Positions 10,212 to 21,259 of a stretch of 64,000 bases of DNA are shown here, piece by piece. This DNA is from Epinephelus fuscoguttatus. Its lineage: Eukaryota; Chordata; Actinopteri; Perciformes; Serranidae. The stretch is from the NCBI RefSeq assembly GCF_011397635.1, contig NC_064765.1:255001-319000 (forward strand). The letters run 5' to 3'. The notes under the pieces were generated by a model that saw only the letters and a program-made list of their open reading frames with translations, had not been told where the DNA came from and searched no databases. Every line of letters starts with the position of its first letter. The first letter of the stretch is position 1. The position numbers were made by a program, and so were the translations under genes.

Positions 10212-12958
10212 AGAATATAATAATAACCCTGTCACAGTGCGTCTTGTGAATATATAATAACCCTGTCACAGTGTGTCCTGTGAATATATAATAACCCTGT
10301 CACAGTGCGTCCTGTGAATATAATAACCCTGTCACAGTGCGTCCTGTGAATATAATAACCCTGTCACAGTGCACCCTGTGAATATATAATAACCCTGTCA
10401 CAGTGCGTCCTGTGAATATATAATAACCCTGTCACAGTGCGTCCTGTGAATATAATAACTCTGTCACAGTGTGCCCTGTGAATATATAATAACCCTGTCA
10501 CAGTGCGTCCTGTGAATATAATAACCCTGTCACAGTGTGTCCTGTGAATATATAATAACCCTGTCACAGTGCGTCCTGTGAATATAATAACCCTGTCACA
10601 GTGCGTCATGTGAATATATAATAACCCTGTCACAGTGTGTCCTGTGAATATATAATAACCCTGTCACAGTGCGTCCTGTGAATATAATAACCCTGTCACA
10701 GTGCACCCTGTGAATATATAATAACCCTGTCACAGTGTGTCCTGTGAATATATAATAACCCTGTCACAGTGCGTCCTGTGAATATATAATAACCCTGTCA
10801 CAGTGCGTCATGTGAATATATAATAACCCTGTCACAGTGTGTCCTGTGAATATATAATAACCCTGTCACAGTGCGTCCTGTGAATATAATAACCCTGTCA
10901 CAGTGCGTCCTGTGAATATAATAACCCTGTCACAGTGCACCCTGTGAATATATAATAACCCTGTCACAGTGCGTCCTGTGAATATATAATAACCCTGTCA
11001 CAGTGTGTCCTGTGAATATATAATAACCCTGTCACAGTGCGTCCTGTGAATATAATAACTCTGTCACAGTGTGCCCTGTGAATATATAATAACCCTGTCA
11101 CAGTGCGTCCTGTGAATATAATAACCCTGTCACAGTGTGTCCTGTGAATATATAATAACCCTGTCACAGTGCGTCCTGTGAATATAATAACCCTGTCACA
11201 GTGCGTCATGTGAATATATAATAACCCTGTCACAGTGCGTCCTGTGAATATATAATAATCCTGTGAATATATAATAACCCTGTCACAGTGCGTCCTGTGA
11301 ATATATAATAACCCTGTCACAGTGTGTCCTGTGAATATATAATAACCCTGTCACAGTGCGTCCTGTGAATATATTAATAACCCTGTCACAGTGCGTCCTG
11401 TGAATATATAATAACCCTGTCACAGTGTGTCCTGTGAATATATAATAACCCTGTCACAGTGCGTCCTGTGAATATATTAATAACCCTGTCACAGTGTGTC
11501 CTGTGAATATATAATAACCCTGTCACAGTGCATCATGTGAATATAATAATAACCCTGTCACAGTGCGTCCTGTGAATATATAATAACCCTGTCACAGTGC
11601 GTCCTGTGAATATATAATAACCCTGTCACAGTGTGTCCTGTGAATATATAATAACCTTGTCACAGTGCGTCCTGTGAATATAATAACCCTGTCACAGTGT
11701 GTCCTGTGAATATATAATAACCCTGTCACAGTGCGTCCTGTGAATATAATAACCCTGTCACAGTGCACCCTGTGAATATATAATAACCCTGTCACAGTGT
11801 GTCCTGTGAATATATAATAATCCTGTGAATATATAATAACCCTGTCACAGTGCGTCCTGTGAATATAATAACCCTATCACAGTGTGTCCTGTGAATATAA
11901 TAACCCTGTCACAGTGTGTCCTGTGAATATAATAACCCTGTCACAGTGCGTCCTGTGAATATATAATAACCCTGTCACAGTGCGTCCTGTGAATATAATA
12001 ACTCTGTCACAGTGCGTCCTGTGAATATATAATAACCCTGTCACAGTGAGTCATGTGAATATATAATAACCCTGTCACAGTGAGTCATGTGAATATATAA
12101 TAACCCTGTCACAGTGCGTCATGTGAATATATAATAACCCTGTCAGTGTGTCCTGTGAATATAATAACTCTGTCACAGTGCGTCCTGTGAATATATAATA
12201 ACCCTGTCACAGTGCGTCATGTGAATATATAATAACCCTGTCACAGTGCGTCCTGTGAATATAATAACCCTGTCACAGTGCGTCATGTGAATATATAATA
12301 ACCCTGTCACAGTGCGTCCTGTGAATATATAATAACCCTGTCACAGTGCGTCCTGTGAATATAATAACCCTGTCACAGTGTGTCATGTGAATATAATAAC
12401 CCTGTCACAGTGTGTCCTGTGAATATATAATAACCCTGTCACAGTGCGTCCTGTGAATATAATAACCCTGTCACAGTGCGTCCTGTGAATATATAATAAC
12501 CCTGTCACAGTGCGTCCTGTGAATATATAATAACCCTGTCACAGTGCGTCCTGTGAATATAATAACCCTGTCACAGTGTGTCATGTGAATATAATAACCC
12601 TGTCACAGTGTGTCCTGTGAATATATAATAACTCTGTCACAGTGCGTCCTGTGAATATAATAACCCTGTCACAGTGCGTCCTGTGAATATATAATAACTC
12701 TGTCACAGTGCGTCCTGTGAATATATAATAACCCTGTCACAGTGCGTCCTGTGAATATATAATAACCCTGTCACAGTGCGTCCTGTGAATATAATAACCC
12801 TGTCACAGTGCGTCATGTGAATATATAATAACCCTGTCACAGTGCGTCCTGTGAATATATAATAACCCTGTCACAGTGCGTCATGTGAATATATAATAAC
12901 CCTGTCACAGTGCGTCCTGTGAATATATAATAACCCTGTCACAGTGCGTCATGTGTTC
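10212..12958. repeat. 32/34-bp minisatellite, about 82 copies
   Basis: The unit contains ATAACCCTGTCACAGTG followed by CGTCCTGTGAAT. It alternates between 34-bp units with ATATATA and 32-bp units with ATATA in the AT part. Variants CGTCATG, TGTCCTG, GCACCCTG and GAGTCATG are scattered. There are block repeats: the run from about 10439 to 10620 is repeated almost exactly at about 11039 to 11220. There are no unique spacers. The array begins immediately where the 28-bp array ends. Confidence 0.96.
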
Positions 12959-13401
12959 ATCAGACTGTGTTTATATTTTCAATAATAAAGTCAGACACAG
13001 TTCACAAACTGATGGACATGTTCACATCGACACCTTCATGGACTGAATAATAAAATCAGAATATTTAAACCTAAACTCTGATTCTTTAAACATGAGACCG
13101 GCTCACTGTGTCAGTTACAGTAGGGTTAATCTGTAAATATTGATATCTGAAGCTGTTAATAATCACACCACTCACACTTTAACATGTCAGTTATTATTTA
13201 GTTCTTATTTATTACCTGTCTGTCTCCTCTGCTGAGGATCAATAAAGTTTACTTGATCTGACTAGGACCTGTTCAGATGTTTCACTGAGCTGACTGAGAC
13301 CTGCATCATAATTAATTATTTAAACCTGTTTGTTATAATGCTCTTATTAAAAAGAGGCATTAACAGTAGATTTAGTCACAGGACCTAACACGAAAATGCT
13401 G

Positions 13402-13444
<43 letters not shown>

Positions 13445-13602
13445 GTTTTAAAACTTGTCTGACAGATCTGAACAGGAAGTGATTCATCAAGAGAGGAGAA
13501 AAAACACCCCGTTAAAATTATATACTGCTGGAGTACAAGTATTAACTAGTCTAACAATATATGTACGTAAATGATTACAATATTATATATGTACATATGT
13601 TT

Positions 13603-13605
<3 letters not shown>
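12959..13605. other. Unassigned AT-rich DNA
   Basis: No exon is recognised. It includes a CA run at about 13408-13441. It is interpreted as cdca4 intron 1. Confidence 0.5.

Positions 13606-13640
<35 letters not shown>
13606..13640. repeat. (TA)n microsatellite with palindromic flanks
   Basis: A pure TA run flanked by ACATATGTTTACAA on one side and a near inverted copy on the other (GTAAACATACATG), so the region could extrude a hairpin. Confidence 0.85.
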
Positions 13641-13642
<2 letters not shown>

Positions 13643-13686
13643 CGTAAACATACATGTTTACAACATTATATAGTTACATATATGTA

Positions 13687-13985
13687 ATGCAGCCTCGCTC
13701 TTTATATCTGTAAATATCTGTATCTTCAGAGAGGGTCATGATATTAAATATGATGCCTGTGTCACCTGTGATAAGTTAAGAACAGTCCCTAAAGTGTACC
13801 TGGTGTTATTATGGCTGAAGCCAAACAAAATGCAGCCTCGCTCTTTATATCTGTAAATATCTGTATCTTCAGAGAGGGTCATGATATTAAATATGATGCC
13901 TGTGTTACCTGTGATAAGTTAAGAACAGTCCCTAAAGTGTACCTGGTGTTATTATGGCTGAAGCCAAACAAAATGCAGCCTCGCT
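13687..13985. repeat. 143-bp tandem duplication (two full copies plus a partial third)
   Basis: ATGCAGCCTCGCTC recurs at 13687 and 13830, and its first 13 bases recur at 13973, an exact 143-bp period. The two full copies appear to differ at only one or two positions (for example TGTGTCACC versus TGTGTTACC), so the duplication is recent. It lies at the edge of the CpG-rich block. Confidence 0.9.
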
Positions 13986-14039
13986 TTACGTCAATGGCTC
14001 TTTTCTTTGGGCCCATCCCCCACCGCTCAGAGGAAACCA

Positions 14040-14719
14040 ACACTTTCTCGGCCCACCGTCTCAAACTAACCCAACAAACACTCTCAAACCGCGGCGGTGT
14101 TGTTCATAAACGTGTCCCCCTCATTACCGGGACGCTCCCGGTACCGACCGCCGGTGCAGAGCCGGTGAAACGAGCGGTTAGGAGCTGCTGAACGTGACTG
14201 CCGCATGCTTTGTCTTTTCAGCATCACATCTTCACAGCGACAATGAGGCCATTTTGCGCTAGAAGCTAACAGCTAGCCGGCTAACTGTTAGCTTCTACCG
14301 TCTGAGTGAACGGGCTGAAGCTAAGCTATCTGTGCTAACACGTTGGGTTAAACTGTAAAGTAATATTAATAAATACAATTATAACTGTGTGTGGATGTTT
14401 ACAGAGCTCTGCCTCTGTCTCGTTTACTGTCTACAAACTGGATGCTAACAAGCTAATTAGCCCGAAGCGCCCACCCACACATCCTCCGCGGTCCTTCCTC
14501 CTTTTCTGCCCAAAAACAAGAGTTTATCTCTCCGCTCAGAAGTTCCGTTAAAACACCGCCCGGTGACCGGAGCCTGTGCTCTCAGGCCCCGGGACGTGAC
14601 TCACCTCGTGTCCGTGTTATTTTACTCCTGTTTCGGTCATAGGATCGACGGCAGGAGGAGCGGAGATCAGCCTCAGATGAGATCATTCATGCCACGGCTT
14701 CAAAAACTGAACCAGCTCC

Positions 14720-14753
<34 letters not shown>

Positions 14754-14790
14754 CGGAGCGGGGAGGGGGGGGGGGGGCAGAGGGGGAGGA
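14040..14790 (-). promoter_or_regulatory. CpG-rich block, probable cdca4 promoter and 5' exon
   Basis: A GC- and CpG-rich stretch that stands out from the AT-rich surroundings (for example CCGGGACGCTCCCGGTACCG near 14128). It contains a minus-strand consensus donor at 14604-14599 (GTGAGT), so a 5' UTR exon ending at 14605 is plausible. A GT microsatellite (14722-14749) and a G run (14764-14776) sit at its upstream side. Orientation is inferred from cdca4; a divergent plus-strand transcript cannot be excluded. Confidence 0.45.
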
Positions 14791-14994
14791 GCTTAATAGA
14801 CCACAGATAGTCTCAAATATAAACAGTCAGTTTATTAAATATTTTAATCACTTTAATTTTATCAATAAAAAACAATCAGTCTGATGTTATGGACAATTAC
14901 ACAGGTATAAAAAAGAAATAAACTGTTGCACGGTGTTAACATCACGATATAAAATGTTTCAACACTATAGAAGTCGTGAGGACGTAAAGAATAA

Positions 14995-15268
14995 TTCAAT
15001 TTCAATTCAATTTTATTTATACAGCCCAATATCACAAATCACAATTTGCCTCACAGGGCTTTACAGCATACGACATCCCTCTGTCCTTATGACCCTCACA
15101 GCTGATCAGGAAAAACTCCCCAAAAAACCCTTTAACAGGGAAAAAACGGTAGAAACCTCAGGAAGAGCAACTGAGGAGGGATCCCTCTTCCAGGACGGAC
15201 AGACGTGCAATAGATGTCGTACAGAACAGATCAACATGATAAATTAACAGTAATCCACATGACACAAT

Positions 15269-15324
<56 letters not shown>

Positions 15325-15678
15325 GGTAATGACAGTAGCTTACAACAACATTATTGAAAGTAATAATATTATAGTTATAGTTCTGGTTACTGTGGTACAA
15401 TATGTTGAAAGTATGTATTAATACCTGGCAGTATACATGTGTGACAATAGTCATATGTGTATAATAACAGAAGAAGTATGACTAATGACTAATGATGGCA
15501 GCAGCAGCAGCAGGAGGCATCTGGCAGGACCACGGCAGCAGCACAACCACACGTCACGCTGTCCAGGCACCGCTGTGATATGAGTTAATCTGAGAGACAG
15601 TGGAGCACAAAGGCTCCGGAGAAGAAGCCGAGTTAGTGACATCCAGAATGGCCGAGTTAGCAAGATGCAGTAATAGGA

Positions 15679-15718
<40 letters not shown>

Positions 15719-16390
15719 AGAGAAGGGGCCCGGTGTATTATAGGGGGGTCCTCCGGCAGACTAGGCCTAAGTCAGCCTAACTAGGGGCTGGTACAGGACA
15801 AGCCTGAGCCAGCCCTAACTATAAGCTTTATCAAAGAGGAAAGTCTTAAGTCTAGTCTTAAATGTGGAGACGGTGTCTGCCTCCCGGACCGTAACAGGAA
15901 GATGATTCCACAGGAGAGGAGCCTGATAGCTGAAGGCTCTGGCTCCTGATCTACTTTTGGAGACTTTAGGGACCACGAGTAACCCTGCGTTCTCAGAGCG
16001 CAGTGTTCTGGTGGGATAATATGGCACTATGAGCTCTCTAAGATATGACAGAGCTTGACCATTTAGAGCTTTATAAGTTAACAGTAGGATTTTAAATTCA
16101 ATTCTGGATTTTACAGGGAGCCAGTGCAGAGAAGCTAAAACAGGAGAGATATGATCTTGTTTCTTAGTTCCTGTTAGTACACGTGCTGCTGCATTCTGAA
16201 TTAGCTGGAGAGTTTTTAAGGACTTACTAGAGCTACCTGATAATAGAGAGTTACAGTAATCCAGCCTTGAGGTAACAAAAGCGTGGACCAATTTTTCTGC
16301 ATCTTTTCGGGTCAGGATAGGCCTAATTTTCACAATATTACGCAGATGAAAAAATGCAGTCCGTGAGGTTTGTTTTAAATGAGAATTAAA
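14995..16390 (-). mobile_element. 5'-truncated L2-type LINE, copy 1
   Basis: The minus strand carries the end of an L2-like reverse-transcriptase ORF, a 3' UTR with two GA-rich runs (15271-15320 and 15680-15714), and the common teleost LINE tail (reverse complement of TTTTATTTATACAGCCCAAT at about 15010). It ends at its 5' side exactly where similarity to copy 2 stops (ATGAGAATTAAA at about 16379-16390), so it is 5' truncated. Copy 2 at 18092-20634 is nearly identical in the shared part. Confidence 0.9.
15815..16378 (-). pseudogene. L2-type reverse transcriptase, C-terminal fragment
   Basis: Carries the typical L2 C-terminal region: [61 protein letters not shown] and FKTRLKTFLF. The palm-domain motifs are missing because the element is 5' truncated. 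Dead on arrival, with no intact upstream ORF. Confidence 0.9.
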
Positions 16391-17570
16391 GAATATAGAA
16401 TATATGAGTTATTTTCCAAGAGGAGACTTTTGACACAAACTTTCATTGACAAAATGTTTCAAACAAACAAACAAACTTCGTCTTTAACGTCAACTTCGTC
16501 ATTTTCTTTTTCTAGATGTTTTAAATCTTTGCTTTTTTTATATAGTTCATTCCCACCATACTCTTTGCCGTTGCTACAGACAGACAAAAACATAGTGGGT
16601 GATAACTTAAAGACAGAGTCATGATTTACAAACTGACAGACACGTATCGACCCACCTTAAGTTTAACAGTTTGTGATCCTGATCACAGAAGATGAGGAAA
16701 CATAATCAGGTGTCCTGATGCAGACGATGTTTTTAACTCCAGCTGTTAAAACGATGTTTATTCTTCCTTCACAGGTTTCAGATGTTTAATTAAGCATCAA
16801 GATGTTGATGTGAGTTTTTCCTTTCCTTTCCTCTAGAGTCTGTTCAGTGTCTCTCAGCCTGTGAGTCACATCACTGTGATTATCAGTATGATTATTACGT
16901 CTGCCACAGAGGGTCATGTTTTCCCTCTTGGTAACAAGTTCGATCTACCTCACTATCAATCATGTATGTTAGAAATGTATCACGACAGATTTTAGATTCT
17001 TCACTCATTTATCAAGTGCAGCCATTATTACAGTCGGCCTCACAGCAGGAGGGACGTACACAGTCTGAGGCTCATGTAGATCCACCACGTGACATACATC
17101 CCATCATCAGTCCACAGTGACCAGTATGAGCCCTAAAAACACAGGTGTGATGATGCTTCCTGTTGAGCTGAGCTGCTGTGACGTTACTGTGCTGGAACGT
17201 TGGTTAATTAGAGCTGATCTTAATTATGTCTCCATCATCTGTGTGTGTCACAGACTTTATTAAAGAAGTGAGACACAGCTCAGTCACAGGTGGCAGCAGA
17301 GGTGTAACAGCTCACACTATCATGATCATAGACTGTATCAATAATGACAGCCCCCGTGCACGCCACTGTGCACATATCGTCTCGTCACATGATCAAACGT
17401 TCAACTCAACACTGGTCAACATCAGCATATATATTACCCAGCATTCATCACTGTGTCTGTACATGACCAATAACACTGATGACAGTAAGACACTATTCAT
17501 TTAATTTAATCCTTTTCATTTATTTATAGTTTATATAGAATAAACATGTAATGTTGTTACGGATGCTTCT
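16391..17570. other. Unassigned intergenic DNA
   Basis: No exon, repeat array or recognised transposon is seen. Short open frames at 16391-16624 and 17226-17504 show no domain. Confidence 0.5.
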
Positions 17571-17764
17571 TTTCTTTTTTATTTTTTTAAGGATATTTTC
17601 GGGCATTTTGCCTTAAAATGGACAGGGAAGCCAAGTGTGAAATGAGAGCGAGAGAGGGGATGTCATGCAGCAAAGGGCCACAGGCTAGACTCGAACTTGG
17701 GCCGCTGCAGCAGCAGCCTTGTACATGGGGTGCCTGCTCTACCCACTAAGCCACCGATGCCCCA
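17571..17764 (-). mobile_element. tRNA-derived SINE with 14-bp target duplications
   Basis: Read on the minus strand, the head holds a box A-like TGGCTTAGTGG and a box B-like AGTTCGAGTCT, the internal RNA polymerase III promoter of tRNA-derived SINEs. A SINE body and an A/T-rich tail follow. The flanks are TTACGGATGCTTCT (17557-17570) and TTACAGATGCTTCT (17765-17778), a 14-bp target-site duplication with one mismatch. It is not a tRNA gene: no acceptor stem or cloverleaf is kept. Confidence 0.85.
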
Positions 17765-18370
17765 TTACAGATGCTTCTGACTATAGGCCTCAGTACAACC
17801 ACACTGCCTGTACTGTCTGTATCAGGAGTACACAGCCTGCAGCTCAGGGGCCACATGAGGCTCTTCAGCCCTTCTCCGTAGTGTTGTGACGTTCACGAAC
17901 GAACCGATTCTATTGAACGGCTCGTTAACATGAACGATGGGAACCGAGTCGCAGCTGGGAACCGACCTTTTTTTTTTTTTTTTTTTTTTTAATATCACTG
18001 TGTGCTCCTCATTTGCTCCTCCTCTGAGCAAAATTCATTGTAGCCTGCTTTGTTTTTTAATGTTTATTTGTAAGTGTTAAGGTCACAGTGTTCAATCAAT
18101 CAATCAATCAATTTTATTTATAAAGCCCAATATCACAAATCACAATTTGCCTCACAGGGCTTTACAGCATACGACATCCCTCTGTCCTTATGACCCTCAC
18201 AGCTGATCAGGAAAAACTCCCCAAAAAACCCTTTAACAGGGAAAAAACGGTAGAAACTTCAGGAAGAGCAAGTGAGGAGGGATCCCTCTTCCAGGACGGA
18301 CAGACGTGCAATAGATGTCGTACAGAACAGATCAGCATGATAAATTAACAGTAATCCACATGACACAATG

Positions 18371-18405
<35 letters not shown>

Positions 18406-18765
18406 TGCAGGTAATGACAGTATCTTACAACAACATTATTGAAAGTAATAATATTATAGTTATAGTTCTGGCTACTGTGGTACAATATGTTGAAAGTATG
18501 TATTAATACCTGGCAGTATACATGTGTGACAATAATCATATGTGTATAATAACAGTAGAAGTATGACTAATGACTAATGATGGCAGCAGCAGCAGCAGGA
18601 GGCATCTGGCAGGACCACGGCAGCAGCACAACCACACACGTCACGCTGTCCAGGCACCGCTGTGATATGAGTTAATCTGAGAGACAGTGGAGCACAAAGG
18701 CTCCGGAGAAGAAGCCGAGTTAGTGACATCCAGAATGGCCGAGTTAGCAAGATGCAGTAATAGGA

Positions 18766-18818
<53 letters not shown>

Positions 18819-18935
18819 CAGAGAGAGAGAGAGAGAAGGAGAGAAGGTGCCCGGTGTATTATAGGGGGGTCCTCCGGCAGACTAGGCCTAAGTCAGCCTA
18901 ACTAGGGGCTGGTACAGGGCAAGCCTGAGCCAGCC

Positions 18936-20634
18936 CTAACTATAAGCTTTATCAAAGAGGAAAGTCTTAAGTCTAGTCTTAAATGTGGAGACGGTGTCTG
19001 CCTCCCGGACCGTAACAGGAAGATGATTCCACAGGAGAGGAGCCTGATAGCTGAAGGCTCTGGCTCCTGATCTACTTTTGGAGACTTTAGGGACCACGAG
19101 TAACCCTGCGTTCTCAGAGCGCAGTGTTCTGGTGGGATAATAAGGCACTATGAGCTCTCTAAGATATGACAGAGCTTGACCATTTAGAGCTTTATAAGTT
19201 AACAGTAGGATTTTAAATTCAATTCTGGATTTTACAGGGAGCCAGTGCAGAGAAGCTAAAACAGGAGAAATATGATCTCGTTTCTTAGTTCCTGTTAGTA
19301 CACGTGCTGCTGCATTCTGAATTAGCTGGAGAGTTTTTAAGGACTTACTAGAGCTACCTGATAATAGAGAGTTACAGTAATCCAGCCTTGAGGTAACAAA
19401 TGTTATGGTCCGTTTTTTTGTCGTTTTTTCTGTGAAAATATGTTTCTGATATCTCTCTCCCTCCGTCTGCAGGGGATGTGCCGGGAGGCGGGGCGATCAC
19501 TGGGAGCAGGGCTTCCAGCACACCTGCAGCTTGTTCTGCCTAATCAGCCAGCTACTTAAGCCACTCTCTCACTGTCTCCTGTGCCGGATTGTTCCCTATG
19601 CTGGTGCTCCTCGCTCGAGCTCTCAGTGATCTCCTGCCTGTCGCCACATGTAGTCCTCAGTGTCTTCCTCGTGCTTTGTCGAGCGCTTTCAGTTGTTTCC
19701 TTGTTTTTTGAGCGTGTTCCTCGTTACTTCCTTTTGTGAACATTTTGGCAATAAAGCTTTTGTTTGTACTCTGCTACTGGGTCCTGGTTCCTTGACTGGC
19801 ACGTAACAACAAAAGCGTGGACCAATTTTTCTGCATCTTTTCGGGTCAGGATAGGCCTAATTTTCGCAATATTACGCAGATGAAAAAATGCAGTCCGTGA
19901 TGTTTGTTTTAAATGAGAATTAAAAGACAAATCTTGATCAAATATTACTCCGAGGTTTCTTACGGTAGTGCTAGAGGCCAGAGCAATGCCATCTAGAGAA
20001 ACTATGTCATCAGATAAAGAGTCTCTGAGTTGTTTGGGGCCAAGAACAATAACTTCAGTTTTGTCTGAATTTAACATCAGGAAATTGGTGCTCATCCAAG
20101 TTTTTATGTCTTTAAGGCAATTATGGAGTTTAGTTAATTGATTGCTTTCTTCTGGCTTCATTGATAAATACAACTGAGTATCATCCGCATAACAATGGAA
20201 ATTTATAGAGTGATTTCTAATGATGTTACCTAAAGGAAGCATATATAGAGTAAATAGGATTGGTCCGAGCACAGAACCTTGCGGAACTCCAAAACAAACT
20301 TTAGTACGTAAGGATGGTTCATTGCGAACGTCAACAAATTGAAAACGATCAGATAAATAAGATTTAAACCAGCTCAGTGCAGAACCTTTTAAGCCAATTA
20401 AGTGATCCAGTCTCTGCAGCAGAATTTGATGGTCAATTGTGTCAAACGCCGCACTAAGATCTAATAAAACAAGTACAGAGACGAGTCCTTTGTCTGAAGC
20501 AATCAGAAGATCATTTGTAATTTTAACTAGAGCTGTCTCAGTGCTATGATGCACTCTAAATCCTGACTGAAATTCCTCAAATAGATTATTATCATGGAGA
20601 AAATCACACAGCTGGTCTGTTGCATGAATAACAA
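18936..20634 (-). pseudogene. L2-type reverse transcriptase, disrupted
   Basis: The N-terminal piece (20634-19814) contains the RT palm: [35 protein letters not shown], and the catalytic YADDTQLY box. The C-terminal piece (19400-18936) continues with the same C-terminal region as copy 1. A solo LTR insertion within HAFV-TSRLDY breaks the frame. Apart from that break and the 5' truncation the coding sequence looks well preserved, so the insertion into the hAT-type element is fairly young. Confidence 0.92.
19401..19808 (+). mobile_element. Solo LTR with 5-bp target duplication
   Basis: It begins TGTTA and ends TAACA, the usual TG...CA inverted termini. It is flanked by ACAAA at 19396-19400 and 19809-19813, the 5-bp duplication made by LTR-retroelement integrase. 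A poly(A) signal AATAAA is at 19750-19755, giving plus orientation. At 408 bp it stands alone, with no internal region or second LTR, as left by LTR-LTR recombination. The lineage (Gypsy-like or retrovirus-like) cannot be assigned from the LTR alone. The undisturbed target is visible in LINE copy 1 near 16275. Confidence 0.9.
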
Positions 20635-21166
20635 GTCATGGTAGCTTTACACACATACAAACAATTATAAATCCAAAATAGTGATGTCACTGTCAAAGCA
20701 GAGTGATATGGCGCAACCTTGTGGAATATTTACAATGAATCCAGATCAGACTTTAAAATCTAGTCCACACATGTCAAATGAGGTTATAATCAATATTTCA
20801 GAATAATTCAAACTCAGATATTGGTGGGATATCTAATTTTGTATTATTTTGTTCCAAATCTTACCCCATCATACTTCCCAGTGATTATTTCCAAGATAAA
20901 ATGAGTTACCACCAGGCTGGCTTCTTAAAACTTAATAAATATAAAAATCAGTCAAATGAGCCAGTTTTTTGAACGGCTCTTTGCAAGGAACGGCTCACCA
21001 AGATCCGGCTCCCCTCAAAGAGCCATAAATCCCATCTCTACTTCTCCGTTAAACAACAGTAGCAGAAGAAGAAGAAGAAGGAGGAAGTCTCCGGTCCGGC
21101 AGGGGGCTGTGTTGACCTTCCGTTAAACAGGAGTAGAAGAAGAAGAGCAGAAGCTAGCAGCAGCCA

Positions 21167-21179
21167 GAGGCTTCTAGAA
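21167..21179 (+). promoter_or_regulatory. Heat-shock-element-like site upstream of ahsa1
   Basis: GAGgcTTCtaGAA: three alternating 5-bp units (nGAAn/nTTCn), the first with one mismatch. It lies 81 bp upstream of the ahsa1 start codon. AHSA1 is a heat-shock-responsive co-chaperone gene, so an HSF1 site here is plausible. A short motif can occur by chance. Confidence 0.45.
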
Positions 21180-21259
21180 ACAACGTGCACCGGGACAGCG
21201 ACCGGTAAAGCAGCAGCTCGCGGACTCTTACCGTCACAGAGTGAACCGGCGGACCGAAC

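Larger units (their letters stand above)
7618..14605 (-). other. Inferred 5' UTR intron of cdca4
   Basis: On the minus strand a pyrimidine-rich acceptor precedes 7618, and a consensus donor (GAG then GTGAGT) ends a possible exon at 14605 inside a CpG-rich block. Joining them gives an intron of about 7 kb, of which more than 4.4 kb is two minisatellites. The acceptor is convincing; the donor and its pairing are inferred. Other upstream exons are possible. Confidence 0.45.
18092..20634 (-). mobile_element. 5'-truncated L2-type LINE, copy 2, interrupted by a solo LTR
   Basis: Same family and orientation as copy 1. From the tail it has AATC tetranucleotide repeats (18092-18111), the teleost LINE 3' end, a 3' UTR with GA runs, and the reverse-transcriptase ORF from 18936 up to 20634. 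The ORF is split by a 413-bp insertion (solo LTR plus duplicated target) at 19401-19813. The 5' end is truncated within the RT domain. Confidence 0.93.
17879..21040. mobile_element. hAT-type DNA element with perfect 8-bp target duplication, host of nested elements
   Basis: The left end begins TAGTGTTGTGACG. The right end, read inverted, begins TAGAGATGGGATTTATGG. The flanking octamer CTTCTCCG is present at 17871-17878 and again at 21041-21048, a perfect 8-bp target duplication as expected of hAT elements. The inner ends hold GAACGGCTC-type repeats (17918 and 20972). No transposase is recognised: most of the interior is an L2 LINE copy inserted later (18092-20634). Excluding that, only about 620 bp of element remains, so it is non-autonomous. 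Confidence 0.85.

Noticed and set aside
10212-12958. Possible CRISPR-like repeat array
   Set aside because: Units of 32-34 bp are directly tandem with no unique spacers and no cas genes; the DNA is from a vertebrate.
17226-17504. 92-codon frame in intergenic DNA
   Set aside because: No domain, no splice context and ordinary composition; chance frame.
17571-17764. A tRNA gene
   Set aside because: Box A and box B are present, but there is no cloverleaf or acceptor stem. The A/T tail and 14-bp duplications show a SINE.
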